Positions 44,101 to 50,706 of a stretch of DNA of 64,000 nucleotides are shown one piece after another. The notes under the pieces were generated by a model that was not told the DNA's origin, did no database searches, and was given only the letters and a program-made list of their open reading frames with translations. This DNA comes from Microbispora amethystogenes (GTDB taxonomy: Bacteria > Actinomycetota > Actinomycetes > Streptosporangiales > Streptosporangiaceae). Where the stretch lies: assembly GCF_016863015.1 (NCBI RefSeq), contig NZ_BOOB01000003.1, forward strand, positions 248,001-312,000. Reading direction: 5' to 3'. Positions within the stretch are counted from its first letter, which is position 1. Each line of letters opens with the position of its first letter. Position numbers and translations under genes: made by a program.

Positions 44101-46879
44101 GCCCGCCGGGGGCCCCGGCCACGCCGCCGACCCGCTCCTCCTCGAAGGCCAGCCAGGTGTCGAGGATCTCCTGGTAGAGACCGGCCGCGCTGATCGTCTC
44201 CCCGGCCCGCGCGACGGCTCGCAGCCGCTCCTCCGGCAGGTCGGCGATGAAGCTCAGCATGCGGGGGTTGTGGGCCAGGCCGAGCAGGTCGGCGATGCCG
44301 GTGAGCAGGGCCATCCGGTCGTCGGCCGCCTCCCGCGAGCCGTACCGGTTGAACAGGTACGCCCGGATCTGCTCCTCGGTGAACTCCTCGATGCCGAGCA
44401 CCCGGCGGTTGGGCAGCAGGCCGACCTTCTCGCCGAGCGCGGTCATCACCTGGCTGCGCGACTTGAAGTGCTGGGTCCGTCCGGCCACGACGATCTTGGC
44501 CTTGTCCTCCGCCGCGCGCAGCAGGGTGTCCAGGTGGTCGGCCGCCCGTTCGTACGTCACGCGGGTGACCAGCTCGTCGAAGCCGTCGAACAGCAGCACG
44601 ATGCGGCCCTGGCGCAGCATGTAGTGGAACGCCTTGAGGTCGATCAGCTCCTCGCCGTGGTTGGCGAGGTGCGCCGCGACCAGCCCGGCGACCGAGTGCG
44701 CCTTGTCGAGGGCGCGCAGCTCGATCAGGATCGGGGTGAGGTGCGGCAGCTCGGCGGGAATGCGCCGGGCCACCTCGCGCAGCGAGAACGTCTTGCCCCG
44801 GCCGAAGTCGCCGAGCACGAGCACGAACCGCCCGTGGTCGGCCGCGAGCAGCCGCATCAGCTCGCCGCCGAGGTCGTCGCGCACCTCGCCGCCGTTGCGG
44901 TCGAGCTCGCGGAACCGCTGCGGCACGTACAGCTCGGGCGGGTAACGCCGGTCGCCGCGCAGCCGCGCCGTCTGCCCGGCGACGTACGCCGACAGGTCGA
45001 GCAGGCCCTGGAACTCGGTGAAGCTGCGCAGGCGCAGCCCGCGCCGCAGGGCGTCGTCGCGTAACGCCCGGGGTGGCGGCGGGCCCTGGTAGACCAGCTC
45101 CGCCGCGTGCTCCAGCCCGGCCGCGTGGACGTGGCCGAGGAACGCCTCGACGTGCTCCTCGCCCGGCTCCCCGGCGTGCGCGCCGACGAGGACCTGCCGG
45201 ACGAAGCCGTCCTCGGGGTGGGTGACGAGCAGGCGCGGCGGGTCGCCGGCCACCCGTTTGATCTTGGCGCGTTCGAACCGGGTCTCGCAGACCTCGGCGA
45301 TGAGGTCGAGCAGCAGGTCGGCCGGGCCGGCGGGCTCCTCGGGGGCCACTTCCGGCGGTTCCGCGACCGGCGGCGGAGGGCTCTGCGGGCGCCACCCGCG
45401 CCAGCGGTAGGCCAGGACCTCCGGCTCGCGCAGCTCCGGCCGGTCGCGGGTCCACCGGCGCAGCCCCTCGGGCGTGAACTGGAGGATCTGGTGGCGTCCC
45501 GGAGCGAGCGCCGGCACGCACGGCAGACCGTCCAGCTCCCCGGCCTCGGCCGGGCCGTCGCGCCGCGCGTCCCGCGCGTGGACGAGCAGGTCGAGCCGGG
45601 AACCGAGCAGGCGCTGCAGGGTGTCGGCGTCGCGCAGGCCGGGGCGCGGGGGATGGGCGACGACGCCGATGCGCAGCCATCCGTCGTACGGCCGCAGCCG
45701 CTCGGCGAACCACGCCGCCTGGGCCTCGCCGACGAAGCCGTGGGCGTCCTCCTCGCGGTGGCTCATCGCGATGGTCGAGTTGATCCCGGCGACGACCGTG
45801 CGAAGCTCGGGCAGCTCGAACAGCGTCCACGGCTGGGCGCTGTCGAAGGCGGGGCCGTCGAGGCCCTGGTAGAGCTCGCCGAAGAGCGTGGAGAAGTGCC
45901 GCCACTTCGGCCAGTAGGGCGGCTGGGGGCGCACGTCGTCGGCCTCGCAGGTGGCGAAGTAGGCCCGGCACGCCGCCTTGGTGACGTCGCGCGGCCCGGG
46001 GACGACGGCGAGGCGCCCGGGTTCGAGGCCGAGCAGCACGCGCAGCCCGGTGAGGAACGCCAGCGCCTGCTCGCACTCGCGGATGCTGCCCGACTCGGTG
46101 AGGTCGCCGGTCACCACGAGCAGGTCGGGCCGGGGCACCCCGGCGTCCGCGAGGCGGGTCAGGTCGGCCCACACGCTCGCCTGCAACTCGCCCGCGTCGA
46201 GCGGCTCGTCCGCCTCCGCGAGCCCGCGCCCGAAGCGCGGCCCGGCGACGTGCAGCACGGTGACCGACGACGCGCCGCCCGCGCGGCCGGCCGTCGGGAA
46301 CGCCGGCTCGGCGGCCGGGGCCCGGCGTGCCCTGGGGATCCGTACGGCGGGCACCGGGTCGGCGGGCGGCCGGAGGGCACGCGGGCCGTGCGGACCCGGT
46401 GAGCCGTCGGCGGACGCGGCCGGGAACCGGGGCGGCTCGTCCGGTTTGGCCCGCCCGGCCAGGGCCTGCCTGATCCGGGTCAGCAGCAGCCGCCGCGCCT
46501 CGCCGGGGTCGGTCACGCCAAGGAGGTCGACCCAGGTGATCGTGGACAGCAGCCCGTCGAGCGGGCAGTCCTCCAGCCGGACCGTCACGAGCTTGTTGGA
46601 CGGGTTGTCCGGAGCGGCGCGCAGCGCCGCCTGCCACTCCAGCCTGCCGTACCGCGAGCCCAGGTAGTTGCGGGTGAGCACGGCGACGACCAGGTCGGCC
46701 TCGCTGACGCCGCGGTCCATGAAGTCGATGAAGTTGGTGCCGGGCACGAAGTCCCACGCCTGGAGCATCGTGCGGTAGCCGGCGGCTTCGAGCTGCCAGG
46801 CGATCCACGTCGCCCACCGCTCGTCCGCGGGGGAGTAGCTGACGAAGATCTCCGTTCTGGCGTCCCCGCGCCCGCTCAT
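41111..46879 (-). CDS. Giant TIR / degenerate metallophosphoesterase / NACHT / pentapeptide / WD40 protein
   Basis: The 1922-residue protein reads as a multi-domain STAND receptor. TIR: about 9-140 ('EIFVSYSPADERWA'; probable catalytic Glu81 in 'YGRLEWQAAL'). A calcineurin-like fold at about 204-470 keeps Asp259 ('VVTGDLTESG') and His409 but has lost the DxH ('HVAGPRFG'), GNHD ('PGPRDVT') and GHxH ('VHARDA') ligands. An unassigned domain spans about 519-655. NACHT follows: Walker A 'GDFGRGKT' at 690-697, Walker B 'LLFDGFDEL' at 762-770. Pentapeptide repeats lie at about 1103-1193, and fifteen WD40 repeats at about 1250-1870 precede a C-terminal cap. TIRs of this kind usually cleave or cyclise NAD. 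Inferred role: ligand-triggered antiviral suicide enzyme. GAGGGGG precedes the ATG, and no operon partner is seen. Confidence 0.85.
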   Translation of the reverse strand: MSGRGDARTEIFVSYSPADERWATWIAWQLEAAGYRTMLQAWDFVPGTNFIDFMDRGVSEADLVVAVLTRNYLGSRYGRLEWQAALRAAPDNPSNKLVTVRLEDCPLDGLLSTITWVDLLGVTDPGEARRLLLTRIRQALAGRAKPDEPPRFPAASADGSPGPHGPRALRPPADPVPAVRIPRARRAPAAEPAFPTAGRAGGASSVTVLHVAGPRFGRGLAEADEPLDAGELQASVWADLTRLADAGVPRPDLLVVTGDLTESGSIRECEQALAFLTGLRVLLGLEPGRLAVVPGPRDVTKAACRAYFATCEADDVRPQPPYWPKWRHFSTLFGELYQGLDGPAFDSAQPWTLFELPELRTVVAGINSTIAMSHREEDAHGFVGEAQAAWFAERLRPYDGWLRIGVVAHPPRPGLRDADTLQRLLGSRLDLLVHARDARRDGPAEAGELDGLPCVPALAPGRHQILQFTPEGLRRWTRDRPELREPEVLAYRWRGWRPQSPPPPVAEPPEVAPEEPAGPADLLLDLIAEVCETRFERAKIKRVAGDPPRLLVTHPEDGFVRQVLVGAHAGEPGEEHVEAFLGHVHAAGLEHAAELVYQGPPPPRALRDDALRRGLRLRSFTEFQGLLDLSAYVAGQTARLRGDRRYPPELYVPQRFRELDRNGGEVRDDLGGELMRLLAADHGRFVLVLGDFGRGKTFSLREVARRIPAELPHLTPILIELRALDKAHSVAGLVAAHLANHGEELIDLKAFHYMLRQGRIVLLFDGFDELVTRVTYERAADHLDTLLRAAEDKAKIVVAGRTQHFKSRSQVMTALGEKVGLLPNRRVLGIEEFTEEQIRAYLFNRYGSREAADDRMALLTGIADLLGLAHNPRMLSFIADLPEERLRAVARAGETISAAGLYQEILDTWLAFEEERVGGVAGAPGGLTREELRRATTTLALRLWETGETYLRPAELAEAADTLTGLAADPRTPAPYGSGGAAGAARLTPEQAVHAVGAGSLLVRTDEGLFGFIHASVAEWLVARHLAESLGGSPIGTTGGPSGWLGLRPLSTLTVDFLCDLADASRLQAWAARTLASPASGDVARANAIKVTTRLRTSARTDLRGARLSGEDLSYRELQGVDLTGADLTDTRLVGADLSHAVLRDARLAGARLDEAVLVGADLRGADLTRARLARTDLRDVAVEGSRWDRAAIVGSTGVPVAAPELRGAAVAPAVPAGPGGRGRAGDPVGAEPAPAVVGVPYGYHFESSRLPEPVAYHPDGGVLALGGEDGGVLVCDAVTGSALRTLHGHRGRVYKVVYGEAGLVTGASDGTVRVWDPHTGAPSHVLHGHPEGVWPVVTSGDLIAAGGADGVVRVWASGELVRELPGHSAPIYTAVFLPGLLVTGDRAGVIRVWDLATGQVRHHLTGHSGAVYRLVLSPDGTRLAAGDGQGVLRLWDPRTGAALHELTGHPGRIYSLAFHPEGRLLASGDTEGAVRLWNPVTGEAAGSLPGHRGAVYQVLFDPTGELLATGDSDGVVRLWDSVTAQARAELTGHRGSVWPFAFRPDGRQLATSSNDGTARLWDPNTGQCAQTLRGHGRRITSVRFSADGGMLAACGNDGYVRLWDPATGRRLRSLTGTADRLVSAVFSPAGPLLATASNDGGVYLWNPVAGVYERELNVETDHVWAEAFSPDGELLATANDDDSVRLWYRPTGRQVANLSGHRGRVRSIAFDPGGRFAATGCDDRRVRLWDLRTGRCTATLDGHGDRVYAVAFSPAGGLLASASNDGTARLWDLASGECAHVLDGGGRLWTAAFSPSGDLLATAGDDLAVHLWDPSTGARVGSLAGHGRRIWSVAFHPSGDLLASGGDDGVVILWDVPRRTRRTTLLGLPEGWAAFSPGGLYKLEGDVTGQFWFVIGMCRFEPGELDEYLPEVRRLALDEPF
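41270..43140 (-). repeat. Array of fifteen WD40 repeats (about 126 bp each)
   Basis: This is the 3' third of the TIR-NACHT gene. Each unit is about 42 residues of the type 'FSPDGELLATANDDDSVRLW' followed by 'TG......L.GH'. Fifteen units fit two seven- or eight-bladed propellers. The middle units are very alike at DNA level (the GGTCCCACAG block recurs), so recombination between repeats is plausible. Confidence 0.85.
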
Positions 46880-47057
46880 GCCGCCCCCTCACCCGGCGGC
46901 CCGGGTAGGCGGACCGCCCGTTGCCTGGTGATTCGCCCGATCATGCCCTGTTCGCCGCAATCACCCACCGGCCGCCCCCATCGACGTGCGTCATGGGGCC
47001 CAGTATTCCCGCTGTCACCGACGGTTTGGAGGGGTTCGATCATCTCGGCGTGCGGGA

Positions 47058-47063
47058 TAGGGT
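47058..47063 (+). promoter_or_regulatory. -10 element (TAGGGT) of the ArsB/SLC13-like gene
   Basis: TAGGGT ends 6 nt before GTG 47070, again the leaderless geometry. Confidence 0.5.
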
Positions 47064-47069
47064 GTCCGC

Positions 47070-48260
47070 GTGGCGACCGGGCTGCGGAGGCTGAGCGTTC
47101 TCGACTGGATCAGGTTCGGGCTGCTCGCGGCGGGCCTGGTGTTCGTGGCCACCGGCCTGCTGCCGGCCGAGACCGCGAGGGAGAGCGTCGAGCGCATCGC
47201 GCCCCTGCTGCTGTTCCTCGGCGCGGTCATCGTGCTCGCCGAGCTGACCAAGGAGGCGCGGGTCTTCGACGTCATCGCGACCCGCATCGCGATCGTCGGC
47301 CGGGGCAGCTACGCGAGCCTCTTCCTGCTGTGCGCGGCGTTCGCCTCCCTGGTCACGATATTCCTGAACCTGGACACGACGGCCGTCCTGCTGACGCCGG
47401 TCATGCTGGCCCTGGCGCCCCGCGCGAAGATCGCCCCGCTGCCGATGGTGATGACCACGGTGTGGCTGGCCAACACCGCGAGCCTGCTGCTGCCGGTCTC
47501 CAACCTCACCAACCTGCTCGCCATGAACCGCGTCGCGCTGACCACCCAGGAGTTCGCCGCGCGGATGTGGGCGCCCCAGCTCGTCTCGATCGCGGTCACG
47601 ATGGCCTTCCTCTGGGTGTTCTACTGGCGGCGCGGCGAGCGGGGGGAGGACCGGTACGAGCCGCCGCCGCCGGTCCCGGTGGCCGACCGGGTGCTGTTCG
47701 GCGTCTCCGGGGTGGCCTGCCTGCTGTTCATCGCCGCGATCCTGGCGGGCGTCGAGATCGGCGTCGCGGCCCTGGTCGCGGCGGTCGCGGTGGTCGCCGC
47801 CTTCGCCTGGCGCGACCGGGCGAAGCTCGTGTGGGGCCTGGTCCCCTGGCGGCTGCTGGTCTTCGTCACCGGCCTGTTCCTCGTGGTCCCGACGCTCAGC
47901 CGCCTCGGCCTGGCGGACGTGATGCGCGCGCTCATCGGCGTGGGGAGCGACGGAGACGGCGCCTACCGCGCGGCCGCCGCCGGGGCCGCGCTGTCCAACG
48001 TGGTCAACAACCTCCCGGCGTACGTCGCGGGCGAGCAGGTCATCCCGGCGGCCAACCACACGCAGTTGCTGTCGCTGCTCGCGGGCACCAACCTCGGCCC
48101 GGTGATCACGCCGTGGGGGTCGCTCGCGACCCTGCTGTGGTTCGAGTGGTGCCGCCGGGGGGACGTGCGGGTGCCGCTGGCCAAGTTCGTCGCCACCGGC
48201 GCGGGCCTCGCCGTGGCCGGCCTCGCCGCGACGGTGACCGTCCTGGTCCTCACCGGCTGA
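47070..48260 (+). CDS. ArsB/NhaD/SLC13-like permease
   Basis: The 396-residue protein has about ten TM segments. The ion-transporter-superfamily hairpins are 'NLDTTAVLLTPVMLAL' and 'LSNVVNNLPAYVAGEQ', with 'GTNLGPVITPWGSLATLLW' near the C-terminus, all typical of ArsB-type and citrate/arsenite permeases. It could export an oxyanion or exchange Na+/H+ or dicarboxylates. No arsR or arsC is adjacent, so an arsenite role is not supported by context. Its 3' end overlaps the convergent TIM-barrel gene by 11 bp. Confidence 0.85.
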   Translation: MATGLRRLSVLDWIRFGLLAAGLVFVATGLLPAETARESVERIAPLLLFLGAVIVLAELTKEARVFDVIATRIAIVGRGSYASLFLLCAAFASLVTIFLNLDTTAVLLTPVMLALAPRAKIAPLPMVMTTVWLANTASLLLPVSNLTNLLAMNRVALTTQEFAARMWAPQLVSIAVTMAFLWVFYWRRGERGEDRYEPPPPVPVADRVLFGVSGVACLLFIAAILAGVEIGVAALVAAVAVVAAFAWRDRAKLVWGLVPWRLLVFVTGLFLVVPTLSRLGLADVMRALIGVGSDGDGAYRAAAAGAALSNVVNNLPAYVAGEQVIPAANHTQLLSLLAGTNLGPVITPWGSLATLLWFEWCRRGDVRVPLAKFVATGAGLAVAGLAATVTVLVLTG

Positions 48261-49263
48261 GCGCGCCGCCGACCCGGCCCGGCCAGGCGGCGTACGCGTG
48301 GAACGCCTCCTTCGGCTCCCGCGACCCGTCCGGCAGGCAGCGGACGACGCCGTACGCCGCGAGGTCGAGATCGTGGGCGGGGTCGGGACGATGGGGATAG
48401 CTGTAGGACGCGAACGTGAAGAGGAAGGCCGTGTCCACCCCCTCCTCGGCGAAGACGTCCAGCAGCCCGGTGATCTCGGCGGCCTGCTCGTGCTCGTCGC
48501 GGACCAGCGGCTCCCGCAGCCGGGCGGGCTCCGCCGCGCGGTCCACGACGTTCCAGGCCGTCGCGCCCCGCGCCGCCGCGCCCCGGTAGGTGCAGCAGCC
48601 GAACTCGGTGACCGCGAACGGCCTGCCGTGCGCCTGGTAGGCCCGGATCCGCTCGCGGTAGACGGCGGCGTTGCCCGCGTCCCTGTAGTGGTCCACGGCG
48701 ACCACGTCGAAGGGCGACCAGTCCACCTCCTCCCACGGCCCCGCCGCGTACGTCACCCGGCCCCCGAACTCCGCCCGCACGACCGGCGCCGCGCGGGCCA
48801 GGAAGCCGTTCAGCCGCCGGTTGAACGAGCCCTTGAGCGCCAGGTTCGCGACGAGCCGGGGGACGGAGGTGAACGTGCGCATCCGGGCGAAGGCGTCCCG
48901 GCCGAGGACGAGCCCGCGCATGAAGAACGTCAGCTCCCGCCCGGTGACGAACACCACCCGGTCCGAGCCCGCGCGGAGCCGTTCGGCGGCCCTCGCGCAC
49001 CGCGCCAGATAGGGCAGCCACTCGCCCGGACGGGCGTTGTGCGCGTCGGGCGAGAACCACACCTCCAGCCCCTCGGCGAGGGCGTGCTCGGCCGCGACGG
49101 TCAGCCGGCCGAGGTCCTCGCCGAAGATCCGTACGGCGGCGCAGCCGAGGTCGTGGCGGATGACGCGCATCTCCTCGCGCACCTGGCCCGCGTCGAAGCG
49201 GGGCCGCGAGGGCCGGTCGGCGGTCGTCCGGATGCCCACGTCGTAGTTGATCGCCTTCCGCAT
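48250..49263 (-). CDS. TIM-barrel glycoside-hydrolase-like protein ('abortive infection' annotated family)
   Basis: The 337-residue protein looks like a (beta/alpha)8 barrel. It has 'MRVIRHDLGCAAVRIFG' and 'LEVWFSPDAHN', a possible general acid region 'VVFVTGRELTFFMRG', and 'PFAVTEFGCC', whose Glu is placed like a GH nucleophile. From memory, homologues in Streptomyces are often labelled 'abortive infection protein', a name without known basis. ATG 49263 is divergent from a TetR gene across 48 bp containing two palindromes, so it is probably that regulator's target. No signal peptide is seen, so it is cytosolic. Confidence 0.7.
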   Translation of the reverse strand: MRKAINYDVGIRTTADRPSRPRFDAGQVREEMRVIRHDLGCAAVRIFGEDLGRLTVAAEHALAEGLEVWFSPDAHNARPGEWLPYLARCARAAERLRAGSDRVVFVTGRELTFFMRGLVLGRDAFARMRTFTSVPRLVANLALKGSFNRRLNGFLARAAPVVRAEFGGRVTYAAGPWEEVDWSPFDVVAVDHYRDAGNAAVYRERIRAYQAHGRPFAVTEFGCCTYRGAAARGATAWNVVDRAAEPARLREPLVRDEHEQAAEITGLLDVFAEEGVDTAFLFTFASYSYPHRPDPAHDLDLAAYGVVRCLPDGSREPKEAFHAYAAWPGRVGGALSR

Positions 49264-49277
49264 GACTCCGCCCTTCT

Positions 49278-49310
49278 CGATACAGCGTATCGACACGATA
49301 CACTGTATCG
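49278..49310 (+). promoter_or_regulatory. Two tandem TetR-type operators in a 48-bp divergent promoter
   Basis: CGATAC-AGC-GTATCG (49278-49292) and CGATACA-C-TGTATCG (49296-49310) are adjacent palindromes sharing CGATAC/GTATCG arms. The second contains TACACT (49299-49304), a likely -10 for the TetR gene, and ends one base before its GTG. Occupancy would block transcription in both directions. Confidence 0.8.
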
Positions 49311-49311
49311 A

Positions 49312-49983
49312 GTGAGTGTGATCTGGGAGCGGCCCGAGCCGGGCGAACGCCGGTCCGTACGGCTGAGCAGGCAGGCCGTCACCGCCGCGGCCGTCGCCCT
49401 CGCCGACGCCGAGGGGCTGGAGGCCGTGTCGCTGCGCCGGGTGGCCGCCGCGCTCGGGACCGGCCCCATGCGCCTGTACGGCTACCTCGATTCCAAGGAC
49501 GACCTGCTCGACCTGATGATGGACGCGGTCTGCGGCGAGATCCCGCCGCCTCCGCCCGGCGACTGGCGCGAGGAACTGCGGGCCATCGCGCGGGACACCC
49601 AGCGCACGGCCCGGCGTCACCCCTGGTACGTCACGCTGCTCGGCACCCGCCAGCCGTACGGGCCGAACGGGCTCGCCTACTCCGAGCGGCTGTTCGCGGC
49701 CGTGGCCCGGCTGGGGCTGCCGGCGCGGCTCACCGTCCACGCGGTGGACGCGGTCCGGGCCTACATCGCGGGCTTCCTGCAACTGGAGCTGCTGCCGGGC
49801 CCGGAGGCGGAGCCGGGGGAGGAGAAGCTGGCCTATCTCGCCCGCTCGGTCGCCACCGGGAGGTATCCGACGCTGGCGTGGATCATCGCCGAGTTCGAGG
49901 CGGTCGGCCCGGACGAGGCGTTCGCCGAGGGGCTCGAACGCGTCCTCGACGGCATCGCCGCCGCCCGGCCCGGCGCGTCCTGA
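49312..49983 (+). CDS. TetR-family transcriptional regulator
   Basis: The 223-residue protein has an HTH ('VSLRRVAAALGTGPMRLYGY', about 42-61) preceded by an N-terminal 'RPEPGERRSVRLSRQAV' arm, and a TetR_C domain. GTG 49312 follows a TACACT -10 by 7 nt, implying a leaderless transcript. It is divergent from the TIM-barrel gene and probably represses both through the two palindromes between them. The ligand is unknown. Confidence 0.9.
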   Translation: MSVIWERPEPGERRSVRLSRQAVTAAAVALADAEGLEAVSLRRVAAALGTGPMRLYGYLDSKDDLLDLMMDAVCGEIPPPPPGDWREELRAIARDTQRTARRHPWYVTLLGTRQPYGPNGLAYSERLFAAVARLGLPARLTVHAVDAVRAYIAGFLQLELLPGPEAEPGEEKLAYLARSVATGRYPTLAWIIAEFEAVGPDEAFAEGLERVLDGIAAARPGAS

Positions 49984-50087
49984 TCTTCCTGCCGGACGTT
50001 GCCTATGGACACCGTTGAGAACGACACGGGAAAAAGTTGTCGAAATCCTCATGAGCCAGGAGGGTGGTCCTGGTATGGGATCGTCCC

Positions 50088-50699
50088 GTGACAGATGAAC
50101 AGCGCCCATCGCGGCGGCGTCTCCCCGCCGGAGACATCGCCAGGGTCAGCGTCTTCGCCGCGCTGATCGCCGTGCTCGGCCTGCCGGGCACGCTGAACGT
50201 CTTCGGCGACGTGGTGCCGATCACGTTGCAGACGCTCGGCGTCATGCTCGCCGGGGCGATCCTGGGCACCTGGCGGTCCGCTCTCGCCGTCGCGGTCCTG
50301 CTCGTGCTGGTCGCCGCGGGGCTTCCGCTGCTCGCCGGCGGACGCGGCGGCCTCGGCGTCTTCGCCGGCCCCTCGGCCGGCTTCCTGATCGGCTGGCTCC
50401 CCGGGGCGGCCCTGACCGGCTGGATCGTCGAGCGCGGCGGCCGCGCCCCGGGCACGATGCGGATGCTGGCCGCCTGCCTCGCGGGCGGCGTCGGGGTGGT
50501 CTACCTGTGCGGCATCCCCGTGCAGGCGCTGGTCACCGGGCTCTCCCTGGGCAAGACCGCCCTGCTCAGCGCCACCTTCCTGCCCGGGGACCTGATCAAG
50601 GCGGTGCTGGCGACGGTCGTGGCGCGGGGCACCCAGCGGGCCTACCCGGACGCGATCCCGGCGGTGCACCGCGAGCGGCTGCGGGCCGGGGGACGGTGA
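50088..50699 (+). CDS. bioY: Biotin transporter S-component BioY
   Basis: The BioY fold is evident in about six TM segments with 'VFAALIAVLGLPGTLNVFGD', 'VPITLQTLGVMLAGAILG', 'GRGGLGVFAGPSAGFLIG' and 'TFLPGDLIKAVLATVVA'. BioY binds biotin in the membrane and works with the BioM ATPase and BioN permease encoded 2.8 kb downstream. GTG 50088 gives 203 residues; GTG 50064 in the same frame is possible but lies too close to AGGAGG. It is the first gene of a five-gene operon. No recognised biotin operator was found in the 104 bp upstream. Confidence 0.92.
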   Translation: MTDEQRPSRRRLPAGDIARVSVFAALIAVLGLPGTLNVFGDVVPITLQTLGVMLAGAILGTWRSALAVAVLLVLVAAGLPLLAGGRGGLGVFAGPSAGFLIGWLPGAALTGWIVERGGRAPGTMRMLAACLAGGVGVVYLCGIPVQALVTGLSLGKTALLSATFLPGDLIKAVLATVVARGTQRAYPDAIPAVHRERLRAGGR

Positions 50700-50706
50700 T
50701 CCCCCC

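Noticed and set aside
41108-45064. A 1318-codon plus-strand frame opposite the TIR-NACHT gene
   Set aside because: Its apparent periodic repeats are the reverse reading of the WD40 repeats. The minus-strand frame has real TIR, NACHT and WD40 motifs.
49984-50087. Searched for a biotin-regulator operator or riboswitch before bioY
   Set aside because: Only weak partial symmetry (CGACA/TGTCG around 50025-50045) is present. It matches no biotin operator I know, so none is reported.
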